From Deuterostichococcus epilithicus (Eukaryota > Chlorophyta > Trebouxiophyceae > Prasiolales > Stichococcaceae): a stretch of DNA of 64,000 nt. The stretch spans positions 558,012 to 622,011 of the forward strand of contig JAVTLE010000004.1 in the NCBI GenBank assembly GCA_033439295.1, read 5' to 3'. How positions within the stretch are numbered: position 1 is the stretch's first letter; each line of letters opens with the position of its first letter. Below are positions 24,601-36,171 of the stretch, piece after piece. The notes below the pieces were generated by a model. That model saw nothing but the letters and a program-made list of their open reading frames with translations. It was not told the origin of the DNA and searched no databases. The translations under genes and the position numbers were made by a program.

Positions 24601-27377
24601 CGCGGTGGCGGCCCCAAGTCAGCGCGGTGCGACGGGAGCCGTTTGAGGGCGTGCAGCTGGGGCCACTGCTGGGCAAGGGCTCGTATGGCCGCGTGTACCG
24701 CGCCCTGTGGAACGGCGAGCCCGTCGCCGTCAAGGCGCGTCGCCCGGCAGCCAGCAGTCACTGCTGCCGTCCAGTCACCGCCTGCTGTTCACTCTTGGCA
24801 GCAGCTCTGGCGGCATGTTGCTGCTGCAAGGTTGACCATGCCTTCGCCAGAGTTGACGGTTGTCTGGCCTGCGCTGTACTGCGGCTGAGGCTCCGATGCC
24901 CATGCTGCTGTGTGCCGAACCACATCTGCTCACTGCACTGCAATCCCGAAAATGGGGCAGTGCCACAGCGTGCTTGTGGCAGCTCGTCCATTCTTCCTGC
25001 CAGACTGCCAGACAGCCCGGCACGTGTCCCAAACAGATAATTGAGACGCCATGCGATACGGGGCTGGAAGAGGAGCCGGCCGCAATGTTCGAGGCGGAGC
25101 GCGGCGCCCAGCTCAGCCACCCCAATGTTGTGCGGACCTACAAGTGTGCCACCTCCATGTCCAAGGTGGAGCCGGTTTCCTGCACTGCCCAAACCCTTGC
25201 AGCCCCTTGTCTTACAGCCCCATGTCCGGCGGCTTTGTCCGTGGAGCAGCCCAGCTCTTTGTGATCTTCAGAATGTTCTGCAGCCTGATTTGAGCCGCAG
25301 TGTGGCGCACGGCCGGCGTCATGTCGCATCGGGCTCATCGGCCAACCAAGCGCTCAGTGGGTGTGTCAGACGACAGTGCGCTGGGCACCGGAGAACACCA
25401 GAACACCGGAGAAAGCTAGGATGGGTCATCAGGCATGTGTCGAAACTGGAAGCAGCGCGAGCCGCAGAGTGGCAGGCCGCGCCGTGCCTTCACGCTCCCC
25501 ACCGCCGCGCAGGCCAAGGGCAAGGCGTTCCAGGAGACGCGGCTGCTGCTGGAGCTCTGCGACCGGGGCAGCCTGCAGGACGCGACGGACCGCGGCGCCT
25601 TCCGTGCCGTGCGCCTGGGCGCCTCCGAGTCCAAGGCGGGTGCCCACGCAGACACCCTGACTCGAAATGAGAAGTTGTTCCAGTAATGACCCTGCTGCCA
25701 CCCCGCTGCCGCGCCGCTGTTTGCTCAGTTTCAGGTGTACCACCTTGATGGAGCAGCAACAGGGAACATCGTTCTGAAATGCAAAACGGAGGCTCGTGTT
25801 CGAAGGTGAACAATGTGTCTGAAGGCGACCACACTCTGACATCAGTGTTGCTCCACTCACCTTGCCGTTTCGCTCGCTCGACAGGCATGCGCCGCGGGTC
25901 CGGACGAAGCGCCAGCTCTGCAACAGCTCAAATCTCAACCCCTGGGATCGCTGAGAGTGTCGTTGCCCTGAAGCCATCCAAGCTGAAAATAGCTCCTGAG
26001 CGTGCGGCACATCCTCGAAGCACAGGCGGACCTGGAGGCCATCATCGCGACGGCGCGGGAGATAGCGGCGGGGATGGCGTACCTGCACGCGGACAGCATC
26101 CTGCACGGCGACCTGACCGCCGGCAACATCCTGCTGAGCAGCAGCAGCAAGGACCGGCGCCAGTTCTCAGCCAAGGCGCGTGCGGGGGCCCAGGGGGCTG
26201 AGGGTGCCAAAGGGATTCGCAGGCGGGGGGCTGGACACCGCTTGCCTGCTGCATGTTGCACCCTGGCGCTGCAGTGTGCACCACACGCAAGAGGGCAGAG
26301 GGAGACATCTGGGCTCGAGGCAAGCCAGCACAGGCGGCCCCGGTGGGATGAGGGCTCCGGTTGCCGTCTACATGTGTCCCAGCAGAGGCATCATGCTGAC
26401 ATGCACCACACAGCGAGTGTGCTGTGCATCTGCAAAGCTCCTGGGTACACGGAGCTCGGCCCGGCGCCGCTGAAACATCCACACTCCTTGATGTGCTGAC
26501 GTTATACAGCTTTCCCTGACAACTGCAGATCGCGGACTTTGGGCTGTCGCGCATAATGGAGGAGGCGGTCGTCAGCACCGGCAGCTACGGCACCGTCACG
26601 CACATGCCGCCGGAGCTGCTGACCAGCGGGCGGCTGCTGCTTTCGGCCGACACCTATGCCTTCGGCGTGCTGCTGTGGGAGATGTACACCGGCCGGCGCC
26701 CCTGGGCCGGCATGCTGCAGATGCAGGCGCGCTGGCTGCCGTCCCTGCCCGATCGCCTGCTCAGGAGGTCATAAACACGCGCTGTGACAGAAGTTCCTGG
26801 AGTAATGATGTCAGTCTGGTTAGGCGGCCACGGATTTCCGGCAACAAACTGCAGCTCAGACAAGTCAGGCATTGCTTGCTGGCCCTCGGCGACCTGAGGG
26901 CTGGGGACCAGGAGCAAGGTCAGGTTCGCCATGTCACGGGTGCGAGAGCAGCAGTGCCACCAATGTCAGGATGCAGGAGGGTCAAAACGATGCTCAACTG
27001 TGTGCGAACTCCAGCACACAGTGGCAACGCCCCAACCCCTCAACCCCACTGCGCGCAGATCGTCTTCAACGTCACGGTGTACAAGAAGCAGCTGGAGTTT
27101 CCGCCCGACACGCCCGCCAAATTTGCGGTGCGCTGCGGCCTGCACAACCCCGTGTATGGCTGTCACTTTTGCGGTAACTGCACAAGAGGGCAGCATAAGA
27201 TGCAAGTCTTAATGACGACTCACATGAAAGCTGCGAAATCGGAATGACATGTGTGCACTGCCGCCGCAGGGTCTTGCGGCCAGGTGCATGAACATCGAGC
27301 CCGAGGAGCGGCCAACCTTTGTGGAGATCCTGGAAACTCTGCGCCAGGATTTCCCGGTGGCATCGGCAGCAGTGTGA
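18622..27377 (+). CDS. GAF-PAS-TKL protein kinase
   Basis: Putative signalling Ser/Thr kinase with two sensor domains. Eighteen exons: 18622-18645, 18994-19406, 20017-20189, 20611-20732, 21093-21179, 21524-21621, 22070-22271, 22619-22763, 23444-23556, 23829-24014, 24238-24323, 24578-24734, 25037-25165, 25513-25635, 26026-26175, 26529-26726, 27059-27127, 27270-27377, giving 860 aa in phase. The end of exon 2 is the least certain. The start MGARLSKM fits an N-myristoylation site, and GGCCSC soon after could be palmitoylated. A GAF domain spans exons 4-7 ([37 protein letters not shown]). A PAS-like domain spans exons 8-10 ([18 protein letters not shown]). The kinase has [67 protein letters not shown] and [14 protein letters not shown] replaces HRD, while the catalytic Asp, Asn and DFG remain. 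Four or five introns begin with GC. Confidence 0.85.
22815..22870 (+). repeat. Ghost copy 1 of the kinase PAS exon
   Basis: From CTGGACC at 22820 onward it repeats the exon segment at about 22721-22763, including CATGTT and GCCTGGCTGCGCCTCA. It sits in the intron immediately after the true exon. Confidence 0.75.
22911..22957 (+). repeat. Ghost copy 2 of the kinase PAS exon
   Basis: A second, more decayed copy in the same intron. It shares ACGCCTGGCT, TGAGCGCG and the post-donor segment CCGCGCTGAACGCTGG, so intron sequence was copied with the exon. Confidence 0.65.
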
Positions 27378-28444
27378 GACCCCAGGCGCCGGCAAAAATA
27401 GTCTACACAGCTCGCCAGTGCAGCGGCAGCCGCCGCTGCCGGTGACTACTGCGCGTGCTGCGCCCGGCCAGGCGGTAGTCCAGCAAAACCACGGGCAACC
27501 TCATCTGGTGAGCGCATAGGCGGGCGCAGCGTGCAGGTTTTCTCCCTTTGCGCGACCACATCATCGCAGCCATATTCTTGACTTTCTGATTCCGCAGGGT
27601 GATGTAGCTGGATGCACTTCACGCCACATTGTATCTGCTCAGGCTGCTGGATCGATCGTGCCATAGGAACATCCACCGATGTCGTGTGCAGATAGGTCGG
27701 AGCACTGCAAAGCCAAGCACCTGCAATTCGCTCATTGGATGCTCTCTGTGACCTTCTGCGCACCTCGATGTTTCCTGCCACTCACTTTAGAGCTTCGGAC
27801 TCGGTGTAGACTCGCTTTTGATTCGTTATGTGCATTTGGTAGCAAATCAGCAACAAGACCATATGTACGCGGCATGTATGTGCCAAGGATGTTCGTGATG
27901 AGCGCACATACAATGGTCCGTCCGCCGCCGGTGTTCCCGAGGCTCGCCGCATAGGTTCGATAATTGAGGATGCTAGCGCCGGAGCAAATAAGAACACGCA
28001 ATCAGAACGGAGGTTTTCTCGAGCTGTCGAGCCACCTCTAACTGCGCTTATTCAAGTCCTCACCCGTTTGTGCCACCAGCCTTCCATCGGAGCGGCGGAC
28101 CAAAATATTTTTGTCAAGCTATCAGGCCTGGTGGTGCACTATCCGCCAGATTTACTGATATTGCACCCCAAGTAATGGTAGCCAACTCAAGTGCCATCAA
28201 CGTCTTCCGCCCGCCACCAAGTTTCAGCAAACATAAGTTGCGTATGTACACGCCGCCGCAACCAAAACCAAGACTTCTCTTGTGTGAAGTCACAAAAGAG
28301 AAATGTCGCATGTTGGCTGCGCCAGCGGCAAACACTCTGGCAGGCAGGAGCCGCAGCAGCTTTGCGTGGCTGCTGGACGCCGGGTCATCAGGTCTTGCAG
28401 ATGTGGGCCAACATCATGGTGCGAAAACCTGGATGGATCAACAA
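27378..28444. other. Convergent intergenic region kinase/DUF268
   Basis: About 1.07 kb between the 3' ends of the kinase and DUF268 genes. No coding, RNA or repeat signal was recognised beyond the expected 3' UTRs. Confidence 0.5.
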
Positions 28445-31400
28445 TCAGGCACACGGGCGGGACCTCCTGTTTTGGAGCACCAGCACGAGCTGGAACTCGA
28501 AGGTGGCGTTGTCCAGGTACCAGAATCGGGTCAGGTCGATGACGCCGGCTGGCCAGGCGTCCTTTGAGAAGATGTCAATCACCTGCACACCATACAATGT
28601 GATGCTGTGCGCAAACGCTGGAGATTTGCCATGCATAAGAGCTCTGCTCGCAGGTATTTCAAACATCCCTAGCCAGCTGCATCAATGCACGCGCAGCAAG
28701 AGCGCATGCCGCTGCCAGCAATCCGGATCCATCCAATCCGCTAATGGTGTGCAGACATGGCCTCACCGTGTGGGCATGCAGGTTCCGGTGATCACCAATG
28801 CAGGAACACAGTTGCCCTCCGTTCCTAGCGCCACTGCGCTCCAGCGACAGGCCAGAACTGCTGCCCAGAGCTGGCGCAGTCGAGTAGCACTACAACAGAC
28901 AGGCCACACGGAATTGAACTTGTGAACAACCAGTCATCTACCTGCCAGTTGGCGGTGAGCATGGGCAGGCGGGCGGGGCCATACAGCCGGTGCGCATTGA
29001 AGACCAGGATGTCAGAGTTGATTGGGACGCCCAGGAAGAATAGGCCGCCATCCTTCACCAGACACGACACTTTCTGCACCTGCAGGAAGTTGCAAGGCCG
29101 CTGAGCTGCTTGCGAAATGTCTGCATCACCCCCTGACTGCTGACTGTACATTGCGGCTTCCTCTGCAATGCATAAATCAAGATGGCGGCTGAACCGCTCA
29201 AGTGGATTGGTGTCTCTGGCAGAGCTGGTGAGCTGGGTTCTGACGCTGCAGGCAATGGACTCAACAGGCACAGCCTGAGATCAGCTTGCTTGCAGCAATT
29301 TCACGCCTCCACAGAAGAGTTCAAGCTCAAATTGACATCTGTGATGACCTCTCTCGGATTTTGGCTGAAGCATATCAGGGGCTGGCGGGCAGCGCGCCGC
29401 TCAGCGAGCGCCCCATACCCTAGAGGAGACGGTTTTCCGAGAGCACATGGAGCTAGAAGACTATTGTGCACCTCCTTCAGGTCAGTGGCACTAGCAGTAC
29501 GGCGAGTCCAACGGATCGCCATAGCACTCTGTGCCCTCACTGCCGCAACAGGCTTTCGAGGTCAGTGGAGGGACTAGGAGAACTTTTCTATGACATTTAC
29601 CTCCTTCAAGTCCGCATTGGGGTCCAGCGGGTCGCCGTAGCGCCCCAGGCCCGAGTGCTCAATGGAGGAGTAGGAGGCGGCAAAGTCGAAGGGCGCCAGG
29701 CGGCGTTCCAGAAACTGGCGCGCCACCTCCCGCGGGTGCAGCGCCGCCAAGCGAGGGTGGCCGCTCACGATGGGGTGGTATTCTTGGGTTGTCACGTGGG
29801 CCGCGCCTGGACAGCATGTCAACCAGGATACGCTGGTTCGTTTGTGCGTTTGAGCGGTGCTGCGTCTCAGTAGGCTGGTGCTTGATGACGTGGACAGTCA
29901 CGTGCGGAGCTACTAGGCCGTGCTGAGTGCGTCGACAGGGGCGTCAGAGTAGGTGGCAGCCCGCAGCACACGGCATCTGCAGCAGCCAACCGTTCGGCGG
30001 GCCTTGCAAAGCGATTTGATGCTGCGTTCTCGTCGTCGTGCCTTTTCCTATTCGTGGGGCTGCTGCAAGTACCGAGACCGCACCTCGGTATAAGGCTGCA
30101 GCCTCCACCCTGCGCAGCAGCCGCAACAGAAAGCTCAGCCAATCCCAGGCTGATGAGTTTGGCAGACTCGACGTGCAACCTCCTTGGCAGTCAGCAGGGG
30201 AACTGGAGCGAATGCAAAGGTCATGACCACCTGTCACACTCACGTATGATACAGGACCGAAGCAGAATCTGGCAGTGCCGCCGCTGCCGTCTCCGTCGTT
30301 CCTCTGGAAACATGCAGTGACAACTTGATGCTCACCAGGGCCTCTCGGAGCCGATGACCAGCCCACGCTGGCCCCGGAGGTCCACGCTGTCAAGGGCATT
30401 GTACACCGCGTGCTGCCAGTCGCCGTCTGCGCATTCAGGTGACGACGACATTGAAGCCACGCTGTGGATACGGCTGCGCAGCAGCGGTCGGCCGGCTGCC
30501 AAAGCGTGGGTGACTGACGCACAGCACAGCTCTCCTGTCACATAGAGCCAACATGGCGCTGTGCTGCTTACAGCCGCCTCCCGTTCGGTTCTTGCCGACG
30601 CGCTCGATTGTCGCCTGGATGTGAGCCTGCGCCGGCAGCCAAGATGCGAGCCTCAGAATGAGCATGCTGTCGGAAACATGTGGGCATGTGGCACTCCCCC
30701 AAATAAAAGCAGACCGGCCAGCGAAGTCTGATCCTGCCCCGGCTGTACGACCAGACCGCGGGCGAGTGACAGACTCCCGCCACAGCAGCCCTCTGCGCAG
30801 CCCTCTTCACAGCCCTCTGCGCCCTGGCGCTGAAGCGCCGAGCGGGCCACCACTGGATTCCTGACTGCGCGAGTGCCCATGCCCAGGCGCCGCCAGCAGG
30901 CTGCTGGTGCCGCCGAGCAGCGCTCACCCGCTTGCTGACGAGTACAGCATGGGAGGTGGAGGGGCTGGCCGCAGATGAATACAGCCAGCGCGCTGGCGTA
31001 CCTCGGACCAGTCGTAGGGCAGCCGGGCGCCATTGTGGACCTGCGCAAAGTGCAGCGGCTCCAGCGCGATGTGGCCGTCCAGCAGAAACTCGCGGCGGTA
31101 CAGCGACGGGATGGTCTTGGGTGGCCTCGGCGGCAGCATGCCCGATGCGTTGGCGGCCAGCGTGGCCTCGAACAGCGGCCGGCAGGCCACTGGTGTGCGC
31201 AGCCGCAGCCAGCCGCGCTGAGCGGCGCCGCCGACGGCGGGGCAGGCGGCGTAACCGCGCGGAGTGTAGCTGCCGCCGTATATCAACTCGTAGTCCAGAG
31301 GCACGCTGTTCCACCCAGCGATGTGGAGCGTGCTCTCCGGTGGCTGGTACACCGCTGCCATGACAGAGTTTGGCCCTGCAAACAGAGCGGACGGCACCAG

Positions 31401-31505
31401 CAGCACCGCAGCGAGGGCCGCCGCGCAGACGGCTGCGCCCACGACCGCGAGGCACACCGTGGTGCGGGCAGGCTGCGTTCTATAGTAGCTACGGCTCCAC
31501 GCCAT
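28445..31505 (-). CDS. DUF268 family protein, type II membrane-anchored, methyltransferase-like
   Basis: DUF268 proteins are known from nematodes and protists; function unknown. Six exons: 31505-31002, 30412-30336, 30109-30084, 29806-29601, 29079-28942, 28582-28445, giving 362 aa in phase. ATG at 31505 gives a short basic cytosolic tail and one membrane span (VCLAVVGAAVCAAALAAVLL), so the domain would face the Golgi lumen. Family blocks in order: LRGQRGLVIGSERPW, HVTTQEYHP, FDFAASYSSIEHSGLGRYGD, GGLFFLGVPIN, FNAHRLYGPARLP and DIFSKDAWPAGVI. The order of a glycine motif after a beta strand, an acidic strand end, an S-x-EH strand and K-D-GG-L resembles class I SAM methyltransferases; this is my inference. 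Exon 3 is only 26 bp. The exon 1/2 junction is the least certain. The start is 177 bp from the divergent methyltransferase gene. Confidence 0.82.
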
Positions 31506-31682
31506 GTTTTCGAGGTCGTCTGCGGCTGTTGATGGAGTGCAGGAGGTATTCCCCACTACTAGTTGCTTCTGACGATGTTGTCTCCAAGCTGTTCGGCGTG
31601 GGTTCGGTTCAAGCAGGCAGGTGGTGCAAGCAAGTGAGAATCAGTTTGTAGATCTCTCTCACTCTTGATCAACCAAAGCAAC
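31506..31682. promoter_or_regulatory. Short bidirectional promoter DUF268 / methyltransferase-like gene
   Basis: Only 177 bp separate the two divergent start codons, so the two genes probably share regulatory sequence and are co-expressed. No specific element was identified. Confidence 0.45.
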
Positions 31683-34600
31683 ATGGATGCGTCGTGGGAC
31701 GAAGGTACGTGTACCAGGGATCGAAACGATCAAGCATTGCCTGAATGCGTATGGGACGATTTTTTTTTTTGCCGGCTCGTGTAGTCGAGGTGACAGCGAG
31801 CTGCGTCGGTGAATCAAAAATCGACCAGGGCAGCAGTCCTTCCAACTCACATGCATGCCCGCCCGCCCGCGGCGGAAAATCTGGCGGCTGCTCAAGCTCC
31901 TGCAGAGTTGCAAAAGCACTGACAGTTTCCGTGGGTACAGACGCGGCACATCCAGCTGTGTATGCCTGACTTCTCGGCGATCTAGCATGAAACCGCCTCA
32001 TCGCACTCCTTGGTGAGCCTTGCAGGAGCCTTCCGCAATAAGTAGCCATCCAAACATCAATATTGCGGCAGCAGGCCTTGTTGGTGTCCAAGAACTGGTG
32101 CTGGCAACCGCTCGCTTCTCCCAGTGCTTGTCCCGGCGTTTTGTGGTCCATCAAGAATGTATGTGCTGAAAAGCGATCTGCTGGGCGGCTGGGTGCTTGT
32201 CCACCTCAGTGCAGCTTGTGGCACTCAGCTTTTGCTTTTGGGAGTAGCATGAGCAATGATATGTTGTTGTTCACCGCCTCCCTTCATGACTGGGCGCTGT
32301 AACACAACGCGTCTGCAGGCTGGGCCCATCATCAGGGCGGGCCATAACTTCTGTGGCCGTCGTGTTCGTGCTGCTCGTTGCTGGCGGCATCGCCCATTTG
32401 CGGCATGAAGCGCGCTTGGCAACAATAGAACGGGCTGCAAGCCTGTCGCCAGGCCAGGGGGCTTCAGGTGCGGACTGCCGTCGAACACAGCTGCAGGCGC
32501 CAGCTTCCCACCTTGGAACATCTGCCATGCTGCTGCCCACCGCGCCCCTCGCACGCAGTCGATGCGCCCGGAACCACGGTGTCCACTGCCACAGACATCA
32601 CAGCAGCCGCCGGCGCCGCGGATATGTTTGATCGCTTCCGGTGGGCCGAGGAGCACGTGGCCCGCCTGAAACAGTTCGGTATGAACGAGGTGCGCCAATG
32701 CCGCTGGCGCCCCCTCCGCTGTTTCTGCTTCCCTTACCTTCTTCGTTTGCCTTTGAGTGACAGCCGCCCGCTGTCGTTGTTTTTGCCTCCACCGCAACCA
32801 TACCCCAGCAGCACGTGGGCACAGCGACAGGCTGCGTGCAGCACACTTGAGTTGCCGTCCTGGCAGAAGGACAAGCAAGCTTGCGCTGCAGGTTTTCACG
32901 CTGACGAATTGCCCGACGGCTCGCGGCATTGGGCAGCGCCCGGAACACCAGGGCGGTCCGGCAAATGTGGGCAACACCTGCGAGCCGTGGATGTCGCGCT
33001 ACTCCATCATCATGCTGGACCAGCTGCTAGACACCGGTGAGCAAGCGGTTTTCGGTTATTTGTGGCAGAAGGGGTTCTGCAGAAGAAGTTTCCTTCGTCG
33101 TCATGCTGACATCATGCTGGCATGACCAGCTCCTGAACACCTGCCAACGTCAAGTGTTCACGCACAGCCAAAAGAGAAACGGCGCTTTGGAGAATCTTAC
33201 TACAAAAAGAATTTGCGGGCCTCGGTCCATCCTTGCGCACCGTTGCGGGCTTACTCCATCCTTACACCAAGCTTGCCGATGGACCAATTGCTGCATACTA
33301 TCGGTGAATAGGGTTTGCAGAAGTCTGCTTACTACTCGTGGCTGTCTCACAGCACGCACGTCCTAAGGCTCCATGAGTCCTCAATGCAAGTTCAAGATAA
33401 TTCACCCACACACCAGCGCCAAAGTGCCGCTGTCCCTGGTGGCGAGCAGCTTGAGGTTCAAAGCATATTTCAGTCTGGTTTCTGCTTGGGTGCATGCCCC
33501 GATCGCACGCCGCCTGCACATCGCAATGCGTGCGCCTGCCACGATGCGATTCCATTGCTCCTCCCGCGCGTCGCAGGCATGGAGGCCCTGGAGTGGGGTT
33601 CCGGCTCCTCCTCCCAATGGAATATGATGCGCGTGGGGCGGCTGACGTCCATCGAGCACGACGGCGGCTGGGTGCCACAGGTGCATTTTGTCGCAGGATT
33701 GCTGAATTGTGCAGGATTGTAACTTCATACAAAGACTGCGCCTCGCAAGTGCGATCCAGCAATGCTCTGGCTGCACGCTCCGCTAGCGCTCTTGTTGTCG
33801 CCCTTTCGTCTCCGCACCGCTGCGCTTGACGCTTGCTGAGCGTCGCCTGGCATCCGGGCCCCGCCTCAGCGCCCTCTGCGGTCGTGCGGGGGACCTGAGC
33901 TCCTCTTGCCTTTCCAATGTCCTATTAATCAATCCTGCAGCTGCATCTTCCTGGGGTGCTGCTCCTGCTGCAGGTGCGGTCGTCGATGGAGAAAATATTT
34001 GGGGCAGACTACCTGGAGCGGCACTGGGAGTCGCATGTGGTGCCCCGTGGGCCACCAGCGGGGGGGCCCAATGAGTACAAAGACCCTGGCAGCTTTGGGT
34101 GCGAGATGCTGCCCCAAGGGTCGCAGCTGCTGTGTTACGACACTTTGCCACTAGTACTTCCAACGGGCTTGCACCAAAGGGGCCATGGCGGACAAGATGA
34201 GGGAGCCTTGTCGCGGCGCGGCAGCCAGGAATTGATGAGCTTTGACACGCAGTGCGAACAAGCTGCAGGCTGGTCTGGCAAGCGAAATGCTTGTCGCGCG
34301 GAGTGCGATGTCGACATACCTGCCAGGGGAGCAAGCTGTCGTTGACTACGTTGGCCGGCGGATCGATCGCGGTCCGGAGGGTTTCTTTCATTTCACTTAC
34401 TGTGCATCACGCCTGTGATGCAGGGAGTATGTGGCGGCCGACTTCCTTCTGCATCAGAAGGGCGTCTTTGACTACATCGTCGTCGACGGCCGCTCGCGCG
34501 TGGCCTGCGTCAAACGTGCCCTGCCGCTGCTGAAGCCCGAGGTGGGTTGCTCGCCGGAAGCAGCAGCAGTTTGCACGTTGGGGGAGCTAGCCGAGACGAT

Positions 34601-35656
34601 GAGGCTTGACTGCACCCAGGAGGTCACTCTGGCGGAGTACTCAGCCTGCTGAGCGCATCATGCATCAGCACCAGCAATGATGACGATGGGAAAAGGCTGA
34701 GGAACAATACAGATCCCGATTGAATCGAAAACATAAATGCACTGTACACGAGGTTTCCGTTTCGAACACATGGGTGCAGGGGGGCATCCTGGTGTTGGAC
34801 AATACAGGTGTTTCAAGCATGGATTCCGGCAACCCCTGTTGCCTTCCTGACTGACTGACTGTCCCTTTGCATCAGCTGCCAACACGAATGTGGGCTTGCA
34901 CTGCCTGCCAGTGGCCTGTCCGCTGTGTGCACTGATCGAGACACCGAGTGCCCGGCGCTGGCTGTGCAGAGCGCGAGCGCTACTCTGAGGCGCTCAAGAT
35001 GGTCCCGAGCCACTGGCTGCGGTTTGACGACTCTATGAAGACTACTGGGGGTGACCACGCGGCCTCCATCGCGTTCATGCTTGCTGTATAATCATGTCCC
35101 TGTGGTAGCACTGCGCTGCAGCACGGTTCACGCCAGCATAGCACTGCCAAAGATGATGTTGCTGCACATGTCACGTCCCGCATGCTTGCAAGCTCCGCAT
35201 GGGCCTGGTGCGCGCCTTGCTTTGCAACTGCGGTGTGCACCGTGCATGCCGATGTGGGGTGTGCGCGGCGAGCAACACAAGTCGATCTCAGCACAACCTG
35301 TCATGCAGAGCGGACGACTATTTGGATATCGTGCAAGGAGGGCGCCTGCGGCACGGCGGTGCAGCAAAGCTTCCCGCCGGATGTGGCGGAACAGCAGGGC
35401 TGAGGGTGGCAAGTGTTTGCGCATCCCTCCTACTGCCTTGCACTCGACAGAGCAGCTCGGCCCAAAGCCGCAACGCTTATTTAATTTGGTGGAACTTGGG
35501 GATGGACAGCGAGGATGAGAGGCAGCCGATTGGCCGCCCCAGGGCCTGGTTGGAGGTCGGCTGCAGTGCACTGCCGCCTGGCTGACGATTCCGCTGCTCG
35601 CAGTGTGGCGCAGCACCATGGTTTTTTGCTGGCGAGGGGTTGATCAGTTTCAGTGA
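31683..35656 (+). CDS. Membrane-anchored class I methyltransferase-like protein
   Basis: Ten exons: 31683-31704, 32336-32467, 32559-32689, 32892-33036, 33577-33680, 33974-34131, 34424-34541, 34780-34807, 34970-35050, 35604-35656, giving 323 aa with all phases consistent. The first exon encodes MDASWDEG, followed by a single membrane span (SVAVVFVLLVAGGIAHL), so the product is a type II membrane protein. Methyltransferase features: EWGSGSSSQWN (SAM glycine motif), LTSIEHDG (acidic strand 2), FDYIVVDGR (strand 4), ALPLLKPEGGILVLDN (motif VI), then YSEALKMVPSHWLRFDD and WRSTMVFC. The substrate is unknown. Its place beside a GT37-like enzyme suggests glycans (inference). Three introns show exon-like duplications (33110-33308 and near 34290-34380). 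The 22 bp first exon is inferred from phase, the GTACGT donor and the nearness of the membrane span. Confidence 0.75.
33110..33150 (+). repeat. Ghost copy 1 of methyltransferase exon 4 end
   Basis: CATCATGCTGG followed by ATGACCAGCTCCTGAACACC repeats CATCATGCTGGACCAGCTGCTAGACACC of the true exon end (33008-33035). It lies about 100 bp downstream in the intron. Confidence 0.7.
33251..33308 (+). repeat. Ghost copy 2 of methyltransferase exon 4 end with donor
   Basis: Repeats TACTCCATC and GATGGACCAATTGCTGCATAC, then TATCGGTGAAT, which corresponds to the true exon end and its donor ACCGGTGAGC. The downstream GGTTTGCAGAAG also echoes intron sequence at 33072-33085, so exon and intron were copied as one unit. 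Confidence 0.65.
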
Positions 35657-36118
35657 GATATATGACGCGCGGGAAGCTGCAGAAGAGACGTCCGTATAAA
35701 GGGCGCCCATTCACTTGTCGTGGGCGCATGGCTGATTTTAAGAAAGCCAGTGTGACTGGTGGGCAGGCGTGGCTGCGTGAGGCAGCGGCCTTTTGAGAAC
35801 ATCTGGAGGTTTCAGAGCTAAGGTCGTTGCTGAGTGGCATGGCAAGTTACGCTGCGCCAGATTATAAGAAAGGCGCCCCCGAATGCACTGAAGCATTCGA
35901 ACGATCAGCGACCAACCCGGGAGAACGAGCTGTTGCTGCAGAAAAGTTTGAATGTTCGTTCGAAGGCAGATCTTCGTTCAACGAAATGCTCGCACTTCCA
36001 AGCCTCTGCTGTCGCGACCAAGGAAATCACGAGTCTGAAATCCACTATCTGCCGTCCCCTTCACATCTCACGCCCCTCCTTCTGTCAGCATTTCGGCGCA
36101 TAGCAGCTGTCAATGTTA

Positions 36119-36171
<53 letters not shown>

